This document shows positions 24,481 to 32,189 of a DNA stretch of 51,983 nt, piece after piece. Numbering within the stretch: the stretch's first letter is position 1; each line of letters opens with the position of its first letter. A model generated the notes under the pieces. The model ran no database searches, had not been told where the DNA came from, and was given only the letters and a program-made list of their open reading frames with translations. The stretch covers positions 1 through 51,983 of the forward strand of contig JAWCNZ010000008.1 in the NCBI GenBank assembly GCA_038848005.1. The letters run 5' to 3'. The stretch comes from JAWCNN01 sp038848005 (GTDB taxonomy: Archaea > Thermoproteota > Bathyarchaeia > Bathyarchaeales > Bathycorpusculaceae). The position numbers and the translations under genes were made by a program.

Positions 24481-25674
24481 ATGCGTGTCCTTCATCTCTC
24501 TTGGGAATTTCCACCGCGAATAATAGGCGGAATAGCCGCCCACGTCTTTGATTTGTCGAGGGCTCTAGTCCGTAAATGGATGGAAGTTCACGTTGTAACT
24601 TGCAATTTTCCAGGCGCTAGGGAATACGAGAACATAGATGGCGTAAACGTTCATAGGTTTGAGGCTTACGCCGCTGGAGATTCTTTTTACAGTTGGGCAT
24701 TGCGTATGCAAAAAACTATGGAAAGAAAGGCTTGCGACCTAATAAACTTCATAGGCGGCATCGACATAATACACGCTCACGATTGGCTTGCAGGCGTTGC
24801 TGGGATAGGGCTTAAACACCTTTATAGAAAGCCTCTAATTGTGACAATTCACAGCACAGAATACGGCAGAAGAATCGGAATTCACAACGATCTTCAACAG
24901 TCCATCCATGAAGTTGAAGGTTGGCTTTGCTATGAAGCTTGGCGGATAATCACGTGCTCCTATTACATGCGTGACCACGTTTCATGGTGTTTCCATGTTC
25001 CAAACAACAAGCTCTGCGTCATTCCAAACGGCGTTGACGTGACAAAGTTTTGGTTCAACTTCAATTTTTGGGATGTCAGAAGAAGATTTGCGCATGATTC
25101 AGAGAAAATCCTTCTCTATGTTGGAAGACTTGTACCAGAAAAGGGCTTAGACATTTTAATTAAGGCGTTACCAATTGTTTTAGGCAGGGGCATCCCAGCG
25201 AAAATAGTGGTTGTAGGCGACGGACCGCAAAGAGACGAATATCAACAGCTCGCAGACAACCTCGGCTTACACGACAAAGTGTTCTTCGCTGGGCATATTG
25301 ACGACTGGACTTTACGGGCTCTTTACCGCGTGGCTGACATAACCGTTGTGCCGTCACGGTTTGAACCCTTTGGAATAGTCGCATTAGAAGCCATGGCAGC
25401 TCACTGTCCGCTGGTGGTAACGGCATGTGGAGGGCTGAACGAAATAGTGGACCACGAAGGCACTGGGTTGAAGGTTCCCGTGAACAATCCTGAAGCTTTG
25501 GCTTGGGCTGTTACGCGAGTCATCACAGACAGGGGGTTTAGAGATTGGATTGTTCACAACGCTTACCAAAAATGTTTGTGGAATTACAACTGGGATAAAA
25601 TAGCTGAGTGGACAGCTGGCGTTTACAATGCAGTTTTACATGAATACAACGCAAATTCGTGGAAACCAACTTAA
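24481..25674 (+). CDS. GT4/GT5-like glycosyltransferase (glycogen-synthase-like)
   Basis: 397 residues from ATG 24481, which aligns with the start of its truncated neighbour; the frame extends upstream to 24451. The N-terminal domain has VLHLSWEFPPRIIGGIAAHV and IIHAHDWLA; the C-terminal donor domain has VIPNGVDVTKF, YVGRLVPEKGLDILI, VVVGDGPQRDEYQ and the EX7E motif in EPFGIVALEAM. The GGIAAHV loop after the first strand binds the nucleotide sugar. It probably extends an alpha-glucan from ADP- or UDP-glucose. It forms a cluster with GH57 and the half-size homologue. Confidence 0.9.
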   Translation: MRVLHLSWEFPPRIIGGIAAHVFDLSRALVRKWMEVHVVTCNFPGAREYENIDGVNVHRFEAYAAGDSFYSWALRMQKTMERKACDLINFIGGIDIIHAHDWLAGVAGIGLKHLYRKPLIVTIHSTEYGRRIGIHNDLQQSIHEVEGWLCYEAWRIITCSYYMRDHVSWCFHVPNNKLCVIPNGVDVTKFWFNFNFWDVRRRFAHDSEKILLYVGRLVPEKGLDILIKALPIVLGRGIPAKIVVVGDGPQRDEYQQLADNLGLHDKVFFAGHIDDWTLRALYRVADITVVPSRFEPFGIVALEAMAAHCPLVVTACGGLNEIVDHEGTGLKVPVNNPEALAWAVTRVITDRGFRDWIVHNAYQKCLWNYNWDKIAEWTAGVYNAVLHEYNANSWKPT

Positions 25675-25677
25675 ACG

Positions 25678-26895
25678 CTATATTAATCCAACATCTTGCA
25701 GAATCTTTTTGAATTCTTCCTCTCTCAAAGAGGCTTTTCGCCCTTCCTCATAAATTTGCCTCACTTTTTGCACAACTGCATTAAGCTGATGTTCAGTTAC
25801 TGGTCTCCCTAAAATTTCCTTTATTTTGTGGTGGATTATGGCTTTTCCAGAGTGTTTGCCTATGGTTAGTCTCCTTGTGTTTCCAACGAGTTCTGGAGGA
25901 AACGGCTCATACGCTATTGGGTTTTTCAGCACTGCATGCGTATGAATTCCAGATTCATGGGCAAAAGCGTAATCGCCCACTATAGCCTTATTAGGCGGGA
26001 CTCTGTAGCCCGTGGCTTCACCGATGAAGTCGGCTATCTGCTTTAGCTTCTCAGTTTTACCCTCAAATTTTTTGACGCCGTAATGCAAGTAAAGGTTCAT
26101 CAAAACCTTTTCGGTTTCAGCGTTTCCAGCCCGTTCGCCAATACCCAAATAAGTGGTGCTGGCGTATATCTTGTCCCAAACGCCCGAGGCTGCCCTAATA
26201 GCGGCTAAAGTGTTTTCCACAGCGTTTCCAAGGTCGTCATGCGCGTGAATTTCGATGCTTTCAATTTTGGTTTCAGCTTTTATTGCCCTCACCTTGGCGG
26301 GAATACCATTAGGCAACAGCGCATTAAAATCTGACAAGCCGATTCCAACAGTGTCGCATATACGGTAACATTCCGCTCCAGCGTCAGCAACAGCGTTAAT
26401 AAACCTTTTTTCAAATTCCCAATCAGCTCGGGTGCTGTCCTCGCCGTGAACAAAAACCCTTAAGCCATGGTCCTTAGCTGCATACTCAACAACTTCAACC
26501 ACCCTGTTCAAAAGCTCATCGGCGGTTTTGTCGGGCCATTTAACCTTAAAATGAATGTGCGAGACTGGATGTGAAATTCCAACCTCGTCGAAGTCGCATG
26601 TAAGGCTGTTGTCTACGTCCTCTTTAACTGCCCTGCACCACGCGGCTAACCTAATGTTTAAACCCAACTTTTTAATTAGTTTTATGGCTTTTTTGTCCGG
26701 GTTTTGGTAGTGGAACAACTCTACTCTTTCAACTCCGCATTCGGCAAGCATCCTAACAATCTCTGCCGATTCCTCCGGCGACGTGGCTAAACCAGGCATT
26801 TGAATGCCGTCTCTTAGGGTGGTATCGTCAATTATTGGGTCAGTTTTTAGAGGTATTACATGATAAAATTCTTTGAAATTCATTTTGTTAACCAT
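25678..26895 (-). CDS. Homocitrate synthase-like enzyme of the LeuA/NifV/AksA family
   Basis: 405 residues from ATG 26895 (ATG 26883 would give 401). The TIM barrel starts with IDDTTLRDGIQMPG, the family signature with the metal aspartate. Later features are HVSHIHFK-like VSHPVSHIHFK, FVHGEDSTRAD, RICDTVGIG, EIHAHDDLGNAVENTL and the second signature GIGERAGNAETEKVLM. The subfamily choice is homocitrate synthase (lysine or 2-oxosuberate pathway) rather than isopropylmalate synthase, because there is no LeuA regulatory domain and a short C-terminus. It follows two Lrp ligand-domain proteins in an operon with glnA. Confidence 0.82.
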   Translation of the reverse strand: MVNKMNFKEFYHVIPLKTDPIIDDTTLRDGIQMPGLATSPEESAEIVRMLAECGVERVELFHYQNPDKKAIKLIKKLGLNIRLAAWCRAVKEDVDNSLTCDFDEVGISHPVSHIHFKVKWPDKTADELLNRVVEVVEYAAKDHGLRVFVHGEDSTRADWEFEKRFINAVADAGAECYRICDTVGIGLSDFNALLPNGIPAKVRAIKAETKIESIEIHAHDDLGNAVENTLAAIRAASGVWDKIYASTTYLGIGERAGNAETEKVLMNLYLHYGVKKFEGKTEKLKQIADFIGEATGYRVPPNKAIVGDYAFAHESGIHTHAVLKNPIAYEPFPPELVGNTRRLTIGKHSGKAIIHHKIKEILGRPVTEHQLNAVVQKVRQIYEEGRKASLREEEFKKILQDVGLI

Positions 26896-27190
26896 CCGTT
26901 CGTGTTTGGGAAGGGTTTGAGTTTGAAATTGGCGGATGAAAAATTGAGATGAGGGTTTCCGTATGAATAACATTTGGATGTTGCTCCACCATTTCATAAA
27001 TTATCTTGTTAAGCTGTTCGAGGCTGTCCGCCTCGATTACTACAACAGCGTCAAATCTGCCCAAAACCGAATTAGCCATTTTCACGCCTTTTATGCGCCT
27101 GGAACGAACAATTTCTTCGGATGTTCCAGGCTTAACCGTAACCATCACGAAAGCCCTTATGGGTTTACGGCGCAAATCCTTTGAAGCCAA
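26888..27190 (-). CDS. Stand-alone Lrp/AsnC ligand-binding (RAM) domain protein
   Basis: 100 residues from TTG 27190, preceded by GAGGAGG. It has no DNA-binding helix-turn-helix; the whole protein is the alpha/beta RAM domain, with IRAFVMVTVKPGTSEEI, SVLGRFDAVVVIEADSLEQLNKII and HPNVIHTETL. Such proteins form rings and bind amino acids or act on full-length Lrp regulators. The end overlaps the homocitrate synthase start by eight bases. A C-terminal extension of PPISNSNPSQTRTDG has no clear role. Confidence 0.85.
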   Translation of the reverse strand: MASKDLRRKPIRAFVMVTVKPGTSEEIVRSRRIKGVKMANSVLGRFDAVVVIEADSLEQLNKIIYEMVEQHPNVIHTETLISIFHPPISNSNPSQTRTDG

Positions 27191-27207
27191 AACCTCCTCA
27201 CCAACAA

Positions 27208-27453
27208 CTATTTGGTTGATTCTTGCGAAAGCACCAGGGCAGTTTCCGTGTGAATTATGTTGGGATCCTGCTCAATTACTTTGTAGAGGATTTCGTTTAT
27301 GCTTTCCAAGTTTGGCGCTTCTATCACGATGACTGCGTCGAACCTTCCATAAATGGCGTCAGCCACAACAACCTCTTTAACTTTATTTTTTATTCTTGAA
27401 ACCACTTCCAACGAAGTTGCAGGCTTTGTTTGCACGAATATGTAAGCCTTCAA
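27208..27453 (-). CDS. Second stand-alone Lrp/AsnC ligand-binding (RAM) domain protein
   Basis: 81 residues with KAYIFVQTKPATSLEVV, IYGRFDAVIVIEAPNLESINEIL and DPNIIHTETALV, a close paralogue of the next gene downstream. It lies 17 bp after the end of glnA on the same strand. The two tandem copies probably form homo- or hetero-oligomers that sense an amino acid such as glutamine or lysine. Confidence 0.87.
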   Translation of the reverse strand: MKAYIFVQTKPATSLEVVSRIKNKVKEVVVADAIYGRFDAVIVIEAPNLESINEILYKVIEQDPNIIHTETALVLSQESTK

Positions 27454-27470
27454 TTTTCACCTCTCCAATT

Positions 27471-28943
27471 TTAATAATCGAGGTACTTCATTATTTCCCA
27501 AGGCGTCACATATAAACAATATTGGTTCCAATCGTTTGTTTTGTACTCTATGAAGGCGTCGAATATGTGGCTTCCAAGGGTTCTGTGGATAACTTCGTCG
27601 CTTTTCATTTCCTCCAAAGCATCACGTAAAGTTGTGGGCAACTCCTTTATTCCCAACATTCTCCGTCTTTCCGGCGTCATTTTGTAAACGTCTTCGTCAA
27701 CTGGGTCGCCTGGGTCGATCTTCCTTTTTATTCCGTCCAACCCAGCCATGAGCAGACAAGCGAAAGCCAAGTAGGGGTTGCATGAAGGGTCTACGCCGCG
27801 GTATTCAACACGTTTGTGGGAGGCGTATTCCCGCCCTTTATAGTACAGTGGTATTCGTACGAGGGCGGACCTGTTACGGCGAGACCACATAATATAAATC
27901 GGCGCTTCAAAACCTGGAACAAGCCGCTTGTAAGAGTTCACTGTTGGGCAACATATCGCCGTTAGGGCTCTGGCATGTTCTAAAAGTCCGCCGACGAAGT
28001 ATCTTCCAGTTTGGCTAAACTCAGCATAATCGTCATTTTCATCGTACATGACGTTGTTTTCGCCGTTCCATAGCGAAATATGAGTGTGCATTCCGCTGGC
28101 GTTGTCGAGGTATATGGGCTTAGGCATGAAAGTGGCTATCAACCCATGCTTTTTCGCCACGTTTTTAGCCACAAACTTGTAATAGATTGTTCTGTCGGCT
28201 GTTTCCACCAAATCGCCAAAGCGAAAGGCAATTTCAATTTGACCAGCAGTAGCCACCTCGTGATGATGCTTCTCAACAATGAAACCGAAATATTCCTCAA
28301 GCACTGCTGAGACTTCATTGCGGTATTCTATGGTTGTATCCTCTGGAGGAGGCCGAAAATACGCCTCTTTTGGTCTGAGAGCGAAGTTGCCTGGAGAAAT
28401 TTCAGGCGATTTAGGTACAACTCTCGGAGCGCCCCACGAGTCGCCTTCGCCTCCTTTTGGGCTTACCCACAAATCCCAGACAAGTTTGGTTGGGTCAATT
28501 GAGGAGAATATGAAGTATTCCAGTTCAGGCGCTATATAAGCCGTGTAGCCCATTTCTTTGGCTGTTTTAACCGCTCTTTTGGCAACGTAACTTCTTGAAC
28601 AAACTTCTGAGGGCTCTTTTTCGCCGTAACCCTCATAAACATCACCTATAACAATGGCGCTTTTCTGGTTTTCATCGTTTGTCCATGGGAGAATCGCCAA
28701 AGTTTTTGGGTCTGGCATGAGAACCATATCTGATTCGTCTATGGATTTGAAACCTCTAATTGAGGAGCCGTCAAAGCCTAAACCCGCTGTGAATGCTGCT
28801 CCGTTGATGTACTCTCTTGCTGGCACAACCATGTCTTGCATTAAACCGCGTATGTCCACGAAGGTTGAGTGTACCCATCGCACCTTGTTCGCCTTTAACG
28901 ATTCAATAGCTGATTTTTTTGAATTTTCCGTTTCCATTGACAT
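27471..28943 (-). CDS. glnA: Glutamine synthetase type I
   Basis: 490 residues from ATG 28943. The N-terminal beta-grasp part has VRWVHSTFVDIRGLMQD and AGLGFDGSSIRGF. The catalytic barrel has the EYFIF and HHEVATAGQIEIAFRFG motifs, ASGMHTHISLW and RNRSALVRIP. In the adenylylation region the expected NLY tyrosine is absent (VYKMTPERRR), so control by adenylylation is unlikely. The enzyme makes glutamine from glutamate, ammonia and ATP. It is the first gene of the operon with two RAM proteins and homocitrate synthase and is divergent from a full Lrp regulator. Confidence 0.96.
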   Translation of the reverse strand: MSMETENSKKSAIESLKANKVRWVHSTFVDIRGLMQDMVVPAREYINGAAFTAGLGFDGSSIRGFKSIDESDMVLMPDPKTLAILPWTNDENQKSAIVIGDVYEGYGEKEPSEVCSRSYVAKRAVKTAKEMGYTAYIAPELEYFIFSSIDPTKLVWDLWVSPKGGEGDSWGAPRVVPKSPEISPGNFALRPKEAYFRPPPEDTTIEYRNEVSAVLEEYFGFIVEKHHHEVATAGQIEIAFRFGDLVETADRTIYYKFVAKNVAKKHGLIATFMPKPIYLDNASGMHTHISLWNGENNVMYDENDDYAEFSQTGRYFVGGLLEHARALTAICCPTVNSYKRLVPGFEAPIYIMWSRRNRSALVRIPLYYKGREYASHKRVEYRGVDPSCNPYLAFACLLMAGLDGIKRKIDPGDPVDEDVYKMTPERRRMLGIKELPTTLRDALEEMKSDEVIHRTLGSHIFDAFIEYKTNDWNQYCLYVTPWEIMKYLDY

Positions 28944-28947
28944 GTTT

Positions 28948-28989
28948 GTTCAACCAGCTGAACAGATATTGCATTTTTATATATAAATG
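28948..28989 (-). promoter_or_regulatory. glnA promoter with inverted repeat at the start site
   Basis: On the minus strand a TATA-like ATTTATATATAAA (about 28977-28989) is followed, 26 bp later, by the predicted transcription start near 28957. The inverted repeat GTTCA (28948-28952) / TGAAC (28959-28963) covers this start, suggesting a repressor site. The divergent Lrp gene has its own TATA-like TTATATTATTT (about 29009-29019) on the plus strand. Confidence 0.5.
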
Positions 28990-29049
28990 TTTTGTTTTAA
29001 TAGAAAAACTTATATTATTTTAACCACAAAATACATAAACGTTCAGCAA

Positions 29050-29538
29050 ATGAGGTTTAGGAGGAAAACATTGGAAACAATTTCAACAGCAAAAATAGAT
29101 GAAGTAGACATGCAAATCATCAATTTACTCCAAGAAGATTCTAGGTTGAGCTTTAACAGAATAGCACGTAAACTTGGAATATCCGTGGGAACAGCCCTCA
29201 ACCGTGTCAAAAGCCTAGAGGAAAGGGGAGTTTTAAAGGCGTACACGGTAATCGTAGACCCCAACAAAGTGGGATACAGCCTAACAGCCGTAATACTAAT
29301 TCAAGCTGAAGGCAAGCACCTCCTAGATGTTGAACAGGAAATTGCAAAAATGAATAATGTAGTTTCGGTATATGACATCACTGGAGATTTCGACATCATA
29401 GTAACTGCAAGATTCAAGGACAGAGAAAGCCTAAACACCTTCATAAAGCATTTGTTGACCATTCCATACGTGAAGAGAACGGTTACAAACGTTGCGCTTA
29501 ATGTCATTAAAGAAGATTTTAGGGTTAAACTTCCTTGA
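29050..29538 (+). CDS. Full-length Lrp/AsnC (FFRP) transcriptional regulator
   Basis: 163 residues from ATG 29050 (a frame from 28987 exists but begins before the predicted transcription start). The N-terminal AsnC-type helix-turn-helix is IDEVDMQIINLLQEDSRLSF followed by RKLGISVGTALNRVK (about 15-60). The RAM domain (about 75-155) contains NNVVSVYDITGDFDIIVTAR. It is divergent from glnA and lies just before the archaellum operon. The palindromes in front of the two archaellum transcripts resemble FFRP sites, so it is a candidate regulator of both nitrogen and motility genes. Confidence 0.9.
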   Translation: MRFRRKTLETISTAKIDEVDMQIINLLQEDSRLSFNRIARKLGISVGTALNRVKSLEERGVLKAYTVIVDPNKVGYSLTAVILIQAEGKHLLDVEQEIAKMNNVVSVYDITGDFDIIVTARFKDRESLNTFIKHLLTIPYVKRTVTNVALNVIKEDFRVKLP

Positions 29539-29604
29539 AGCGGATGTTTCATGTGTTCGTGTTCCGAATCGGTTTCGTAAATGTTATAAGATTTTGACTC
29601 TAAA

Positions 29605-29649
29605 TTGCAAATTTTACAAATATGAATTTTGGCTTCACATAATTTAAAT
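29605..29649 (+). promoter_or_regulatory. FFRP-like palindrome and TATA of the archaellum operon
   Basis: TTGCAAATTTTACAA (29605-29619) is a nearly perfect 15-bp inverted repeat; its core TGCAA-ATT-TTACA has the 5-3-5 form of archaeal FFRP sites. The TATA-like TAATTTAAAT (29640-29649) follows 21 bp later. The same arrangement occurs at 37249-37296. The position upstream of TATA suits an activator. Confidence 0.65.
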
Positions 29650-29703
29650 GTAAATTGTGGATTCGAATAGTAAATAAGTTGTTAGCTTCAAAAGGGATGT
29701 TAC

Positions 29704-30438
29704 ATGGCAAAAGAGGAAAAAAGGGAAAATGAAACACAGGAAAAGAAAGACGAGGAGAAGGATGAAAAAAGCGTAGAAAAGAAGGAAATTGAAAAAATAA
29801 AGTCAGATGTTGATAAACTCTCCCAAGATTTGAAAACAGCAGTATCCGAACTTAAAAAATCCATTGTCGACATCCGCTCAGCAGTAAGCGAAATTGAAAA
29901 TCCATTCAACCTCTTACGGGCTATTTCAAGCGAGAAAGACCTAAAAAAGCTAAACCATGAAAGATTACCTCCAGGTGTTAAATCTCTAGTTTTAGGGAAA
30001 AATGAGGAGGAAGTGGCTGAGGAAAAAGTTGAAGAAAAACCTATTACGCCGCCTTCAATTTCGGAAGAGAAAACGTTAGAGACCAAGCCCATAAGTGAAG
30101 AACAACCACCTTCTAGGCTTGAGTCGCCCAGAGCTGGAACTATATATTTGGACTGGGTTTGGTCTCTCCTTGATTTGGGTTTTACCTCAGACGATGTAAA
30201 ACAGCTTGCACAGTCCTATGAGCGTTTGGGCTTTTTGCCAAAAAATTCCAGCGAACAAGCGTATTCGTTGGCTGTGGCGGCTGAAAAAGCCAAGTCAAAG
30301 GGACTTTCCAAAGGGAAATTGTTGCTAAACATGTATAAGGCGTCAATTGCGTCTGGAATAGAAATACGTTTAGACGACGCTAAAATGCTCATTTCCATAG
30401 CGGAAGGAAGCGTCAAAAAAGCGAGGAGGGTTGCATAA
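29704..30438 (+). CDS. arlCDE-like: Archaellum switch/adaptor protein of the ArlCDE (FlaCDE) type
   Basis: 244 residues. A lysine/glutamate-rich coiled-coil N-terminus (about 1-65), with EIEKIKSDVDKLSQDLKTA, is followed by a low-complexity linker and a C-terminal FlaD/E domain (about 145-240). That domain starts TIYLDWVWSLLDLGFTSDDV. Euryarchaeal relatives connect chemotaxis adaptors to the motor. The ATG of the next gene overlaps its stop by one base. It is the first gene of the operon. Confidence 0.78.
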   Translation: MAKEEKRENETQEKKDEEKDEKSVEKKEIEKIKSDVDKLSQDLKTAVSELKKSIVDIRSAVSEIENPFNLLRAISSEKDLKKLNHERLPPGVKSLVLGKNEEEVAEEKVEEKPITPPSISEEKTLETKPISEEQPPSRLESPRAGTIYLDWVWSLLDLGFTSDDVKQLAQSYERLGFLPKNSSEQAYSLAVAAEKAKSKGLSKGKLLLNMYKASIASGIEIRLDDAKMLISIAEGSVKKARRVA

Positions 30439-30932
30439 TGGGTTTCTCTGTAACTTTATCCCACATCATAATGGTTATAGCCTCCGTCTGCCTAGCAAGC
30501 GTCTTTTCCACATACGCCCTATATACTGGAAACATAGTCCACAATGAGTTAGTCCAAAATGTAAATGACTATAAAAGAATAATTAATCTACAGTTGGAAA
30601 TAGTTTACGCCACTGTGGATAATTCCACCACACCATCATTCGTTATATATGCTAAAAATGTTGGGTATCTACCGCTTAGTGATTTTACTTACGTGGATGT
30701 TTATGTAGGCGAATACGGAAAAGCCCAGCTATACACTTATAACTCGACAGCGGATGCCGGAAGCGACCAGTTCACGCTTTCAGACGCTGATAGCGACGGC
30801 ATATGGGAGCCACGAGAAACAGCCACCATAAGGGCTTATCCATCAAGCAATATAGAAGGAGTTATTTTCGAAGCTAAAATAGTTCCTTCAAAAGGGACTG
30901 GTAGCAGTTACCTCTTTCCAGCTCCATCTTAG
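30438..30932 (+). CDS. Archaellum stator-like protein, ArlG or ArlF type (first)
   Basis: 164 residues with an N-terminal archaellin-like membrane helix (GFSVTLSHIIMVIASVCLASVF) and an outer beta-sandwich (about 45-160) with VDVYVGEYGKAQLY. There is no KKG cleavage site, as usual for ArlF/ArlG, which stay in the membrane and bind the S-layer. By analogy with crenarchaeal gene order this would be ArlG, by euryarchaeal order ArlF. The start directly abuts the upstream gene. Confidence 0.72.
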   Translation: MGFSVTLSHIIMVIASVCLASVFSTYALYTGNIVHNELVQNVNDYKRIINLQLEIVYATVDNSTTPSFVIYAKNVGYLPLSDFTYVDVYVGEYGKAQLYTYNSTADAGSDQFTLSDADSDGIWEPRETATIRAYPSSNIEGVIFEAKIVPSKGTGSSYLFPAPS

Positions 30933-30948
30933 GAGGAGGGGAAATTAA

Positions 30949-31476
30949 ATGGGTTTTTCTATAACGATAACCTCTTCAATCATCTTAATAGTTTTACTTG
31001 CCATATCCTCCTCTTTTTTGATAGCAATCTTTCAAGGTTTAAAAGAAATTTCCTACATGGCTAAGGAGTATGTTACCCGTGAAAGGGAAAAGTTTGATGT
31101 TGCGTTAGAGTTGACAGTTGACGCCATAAACGCCACATCATGCAAAATAACCGTGAAAAACATAGGCGCCAAAGTCATTTTTCTTGAAAACCAAACTGGA
31201 TTTAAATGGAACACGATAATACTGTCCTATTTTGACGGTTCTGCATGGCGGTCTTACCCCATCGAAGAATACCAAGTTTTAGAAGTTAAAGTTTCAGATA
31301 CAAGCTACACTTTCAATCCAGACAAGCACAGTTTTATAAATCCAGGCGAAGAGGCCCTGTTCACCTTTAATATTCCAGATGGAGCGCCGGAAATTCCAAT
31401 CGGTGGGCTAGTTTCCGTGGTTTTTGTCACGCATTATGGCGTGAAAGCTTGTGCGGAGAGTGCTAGAACAGAATGA
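30949..31476 (+). CDS. Archaellum stator-like protein, ArlF or ArlG type (second)
   Basis: 175 residues. The N-terminal helix GFSITITSSIILIVLLAISSSFL is followed by a beta-sandwich with SCKITVKNIGAKVIFLEN, the typical ArlF/G fold. The start is preceded by AGGAGGGG. Its stop overlaps the arlH start by four bases. It should partner the first copy to anchor the motor to the cell envelope. Confidence 0.74.
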   Translation: MGFSITITSSIILIVLLAISSSFLIAIFQGLKEISYMAKEYVTREREKFDVALELTVDAINATSCKITVKNIGAKVIFLENQTGFKWNTIILSYFDGSAWRSYPIEEYQVLEVKVSDTSYTFNPDKHSFINPGEEALFTFNIPDGAPEIPIGGLVSVVFVTHYGVKACAESARTE

Positions 31477-32174
31477 GAGTTGTAAGTTTGGGTATACCTG
31501 AGCTTGATAGGGACTTAGGCGGTGGAATTCCCCATCCCAGCCTAATCTCTATTGAAGGCGAATACGGCTCTGGAAAAACAATTTTTGTTCAGCAAATAGC
31601 CTCCGCAATGCTCAATGAAGGATTAAAGGTTTATGTGATTTCAAGCGAAGCAACAGTGAAGGAATATCTTTCCATGATGAAATCCGTTAACTTAGACGTT
31701 TATGGTTATTATTTGTCTGGGCAGCTTAACATTTACCCGTTACATGTTGAAGGCGGCAGATGGAACGACTTTCTAAGCTCGTTTTTCCTTAGAGTTGCAT
31801 CCAACTTTTTAGAGTTAAAAAAGAAGTTCTACGACGCCGTAATCATTGACAGCCTAAGCGTATTAACCGTAAACACGCCCGCATCGGAATTCTTAACATT
31901 TGTAACTCGCATGAAAAATTTGGTTTCCGACGATAAAACAGTCGTCGCCACATTCCATCCAGAGTTTCTATCTGAAGAAACAATAATGAAGTTAAGGGCA
32001 AGCTCAGATGTCTACCTCGTACTCAAAAACGCTAGCATATCGGGAATGGATGTCAAATCGCTTAGGGTTGTTAAGCTTTGGGGTGTAAGCGGCGAAAGAA
32101 AAAGCGCCATAACACTTGAAATTAACCCTCAAATCGGCTTGAGGGTTATGCCCCTCAGCGGAGTGAAAATTTAA
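31473..32174 (+). CDS. arlH: Archaellum RecA-like protein ArlH (FlaH)
   Basis: 233 residues with the KaiC/RecA-like fold. Walker A is GSGKT at residues 32-36, in an EGEYGSGKTIF context; the Walker B strand is AVIIDSLSVL. The family glutamate after Walker B is absent, as expected for ArlH, which binds ATP but hydrolyses it poorly. ArlH forms a ring on the ATPase ArlI and gates assembly and rotation. It is tightly coupled to its neighbours. Confidence 0.93.
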   Translation: MRVVSLGIPELDRDLGGGIPHPSLISIEGEYGSGKTIFVQQIASAMLNEGLKVYVISSEATVKEYLSMMKSVNLDVYGYYLSGQLNIYPLHVEGGRWNDFLSSFFLRVASNFLELKKKFYDAVIIDSLSVLTVNTPASEFLTFVTRMKNLVSDDKTVVATFHPEFLSEETIMKLRASSDVYLVLKNASISGMDVKSLRVVKLWGVSGERKSAITLEINPQIGLRVMPLSGVKI

Positions 32175-32189
32175 AAAGGGAAAAACGCC

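Noticed and set aside
27208..27453. Truncated Lrp gene that lost its DNA-binding part
   Set aside because: Two intact tandem copies with own starts and good spacing; stand-alone RAM proteins are a known archaeal family.
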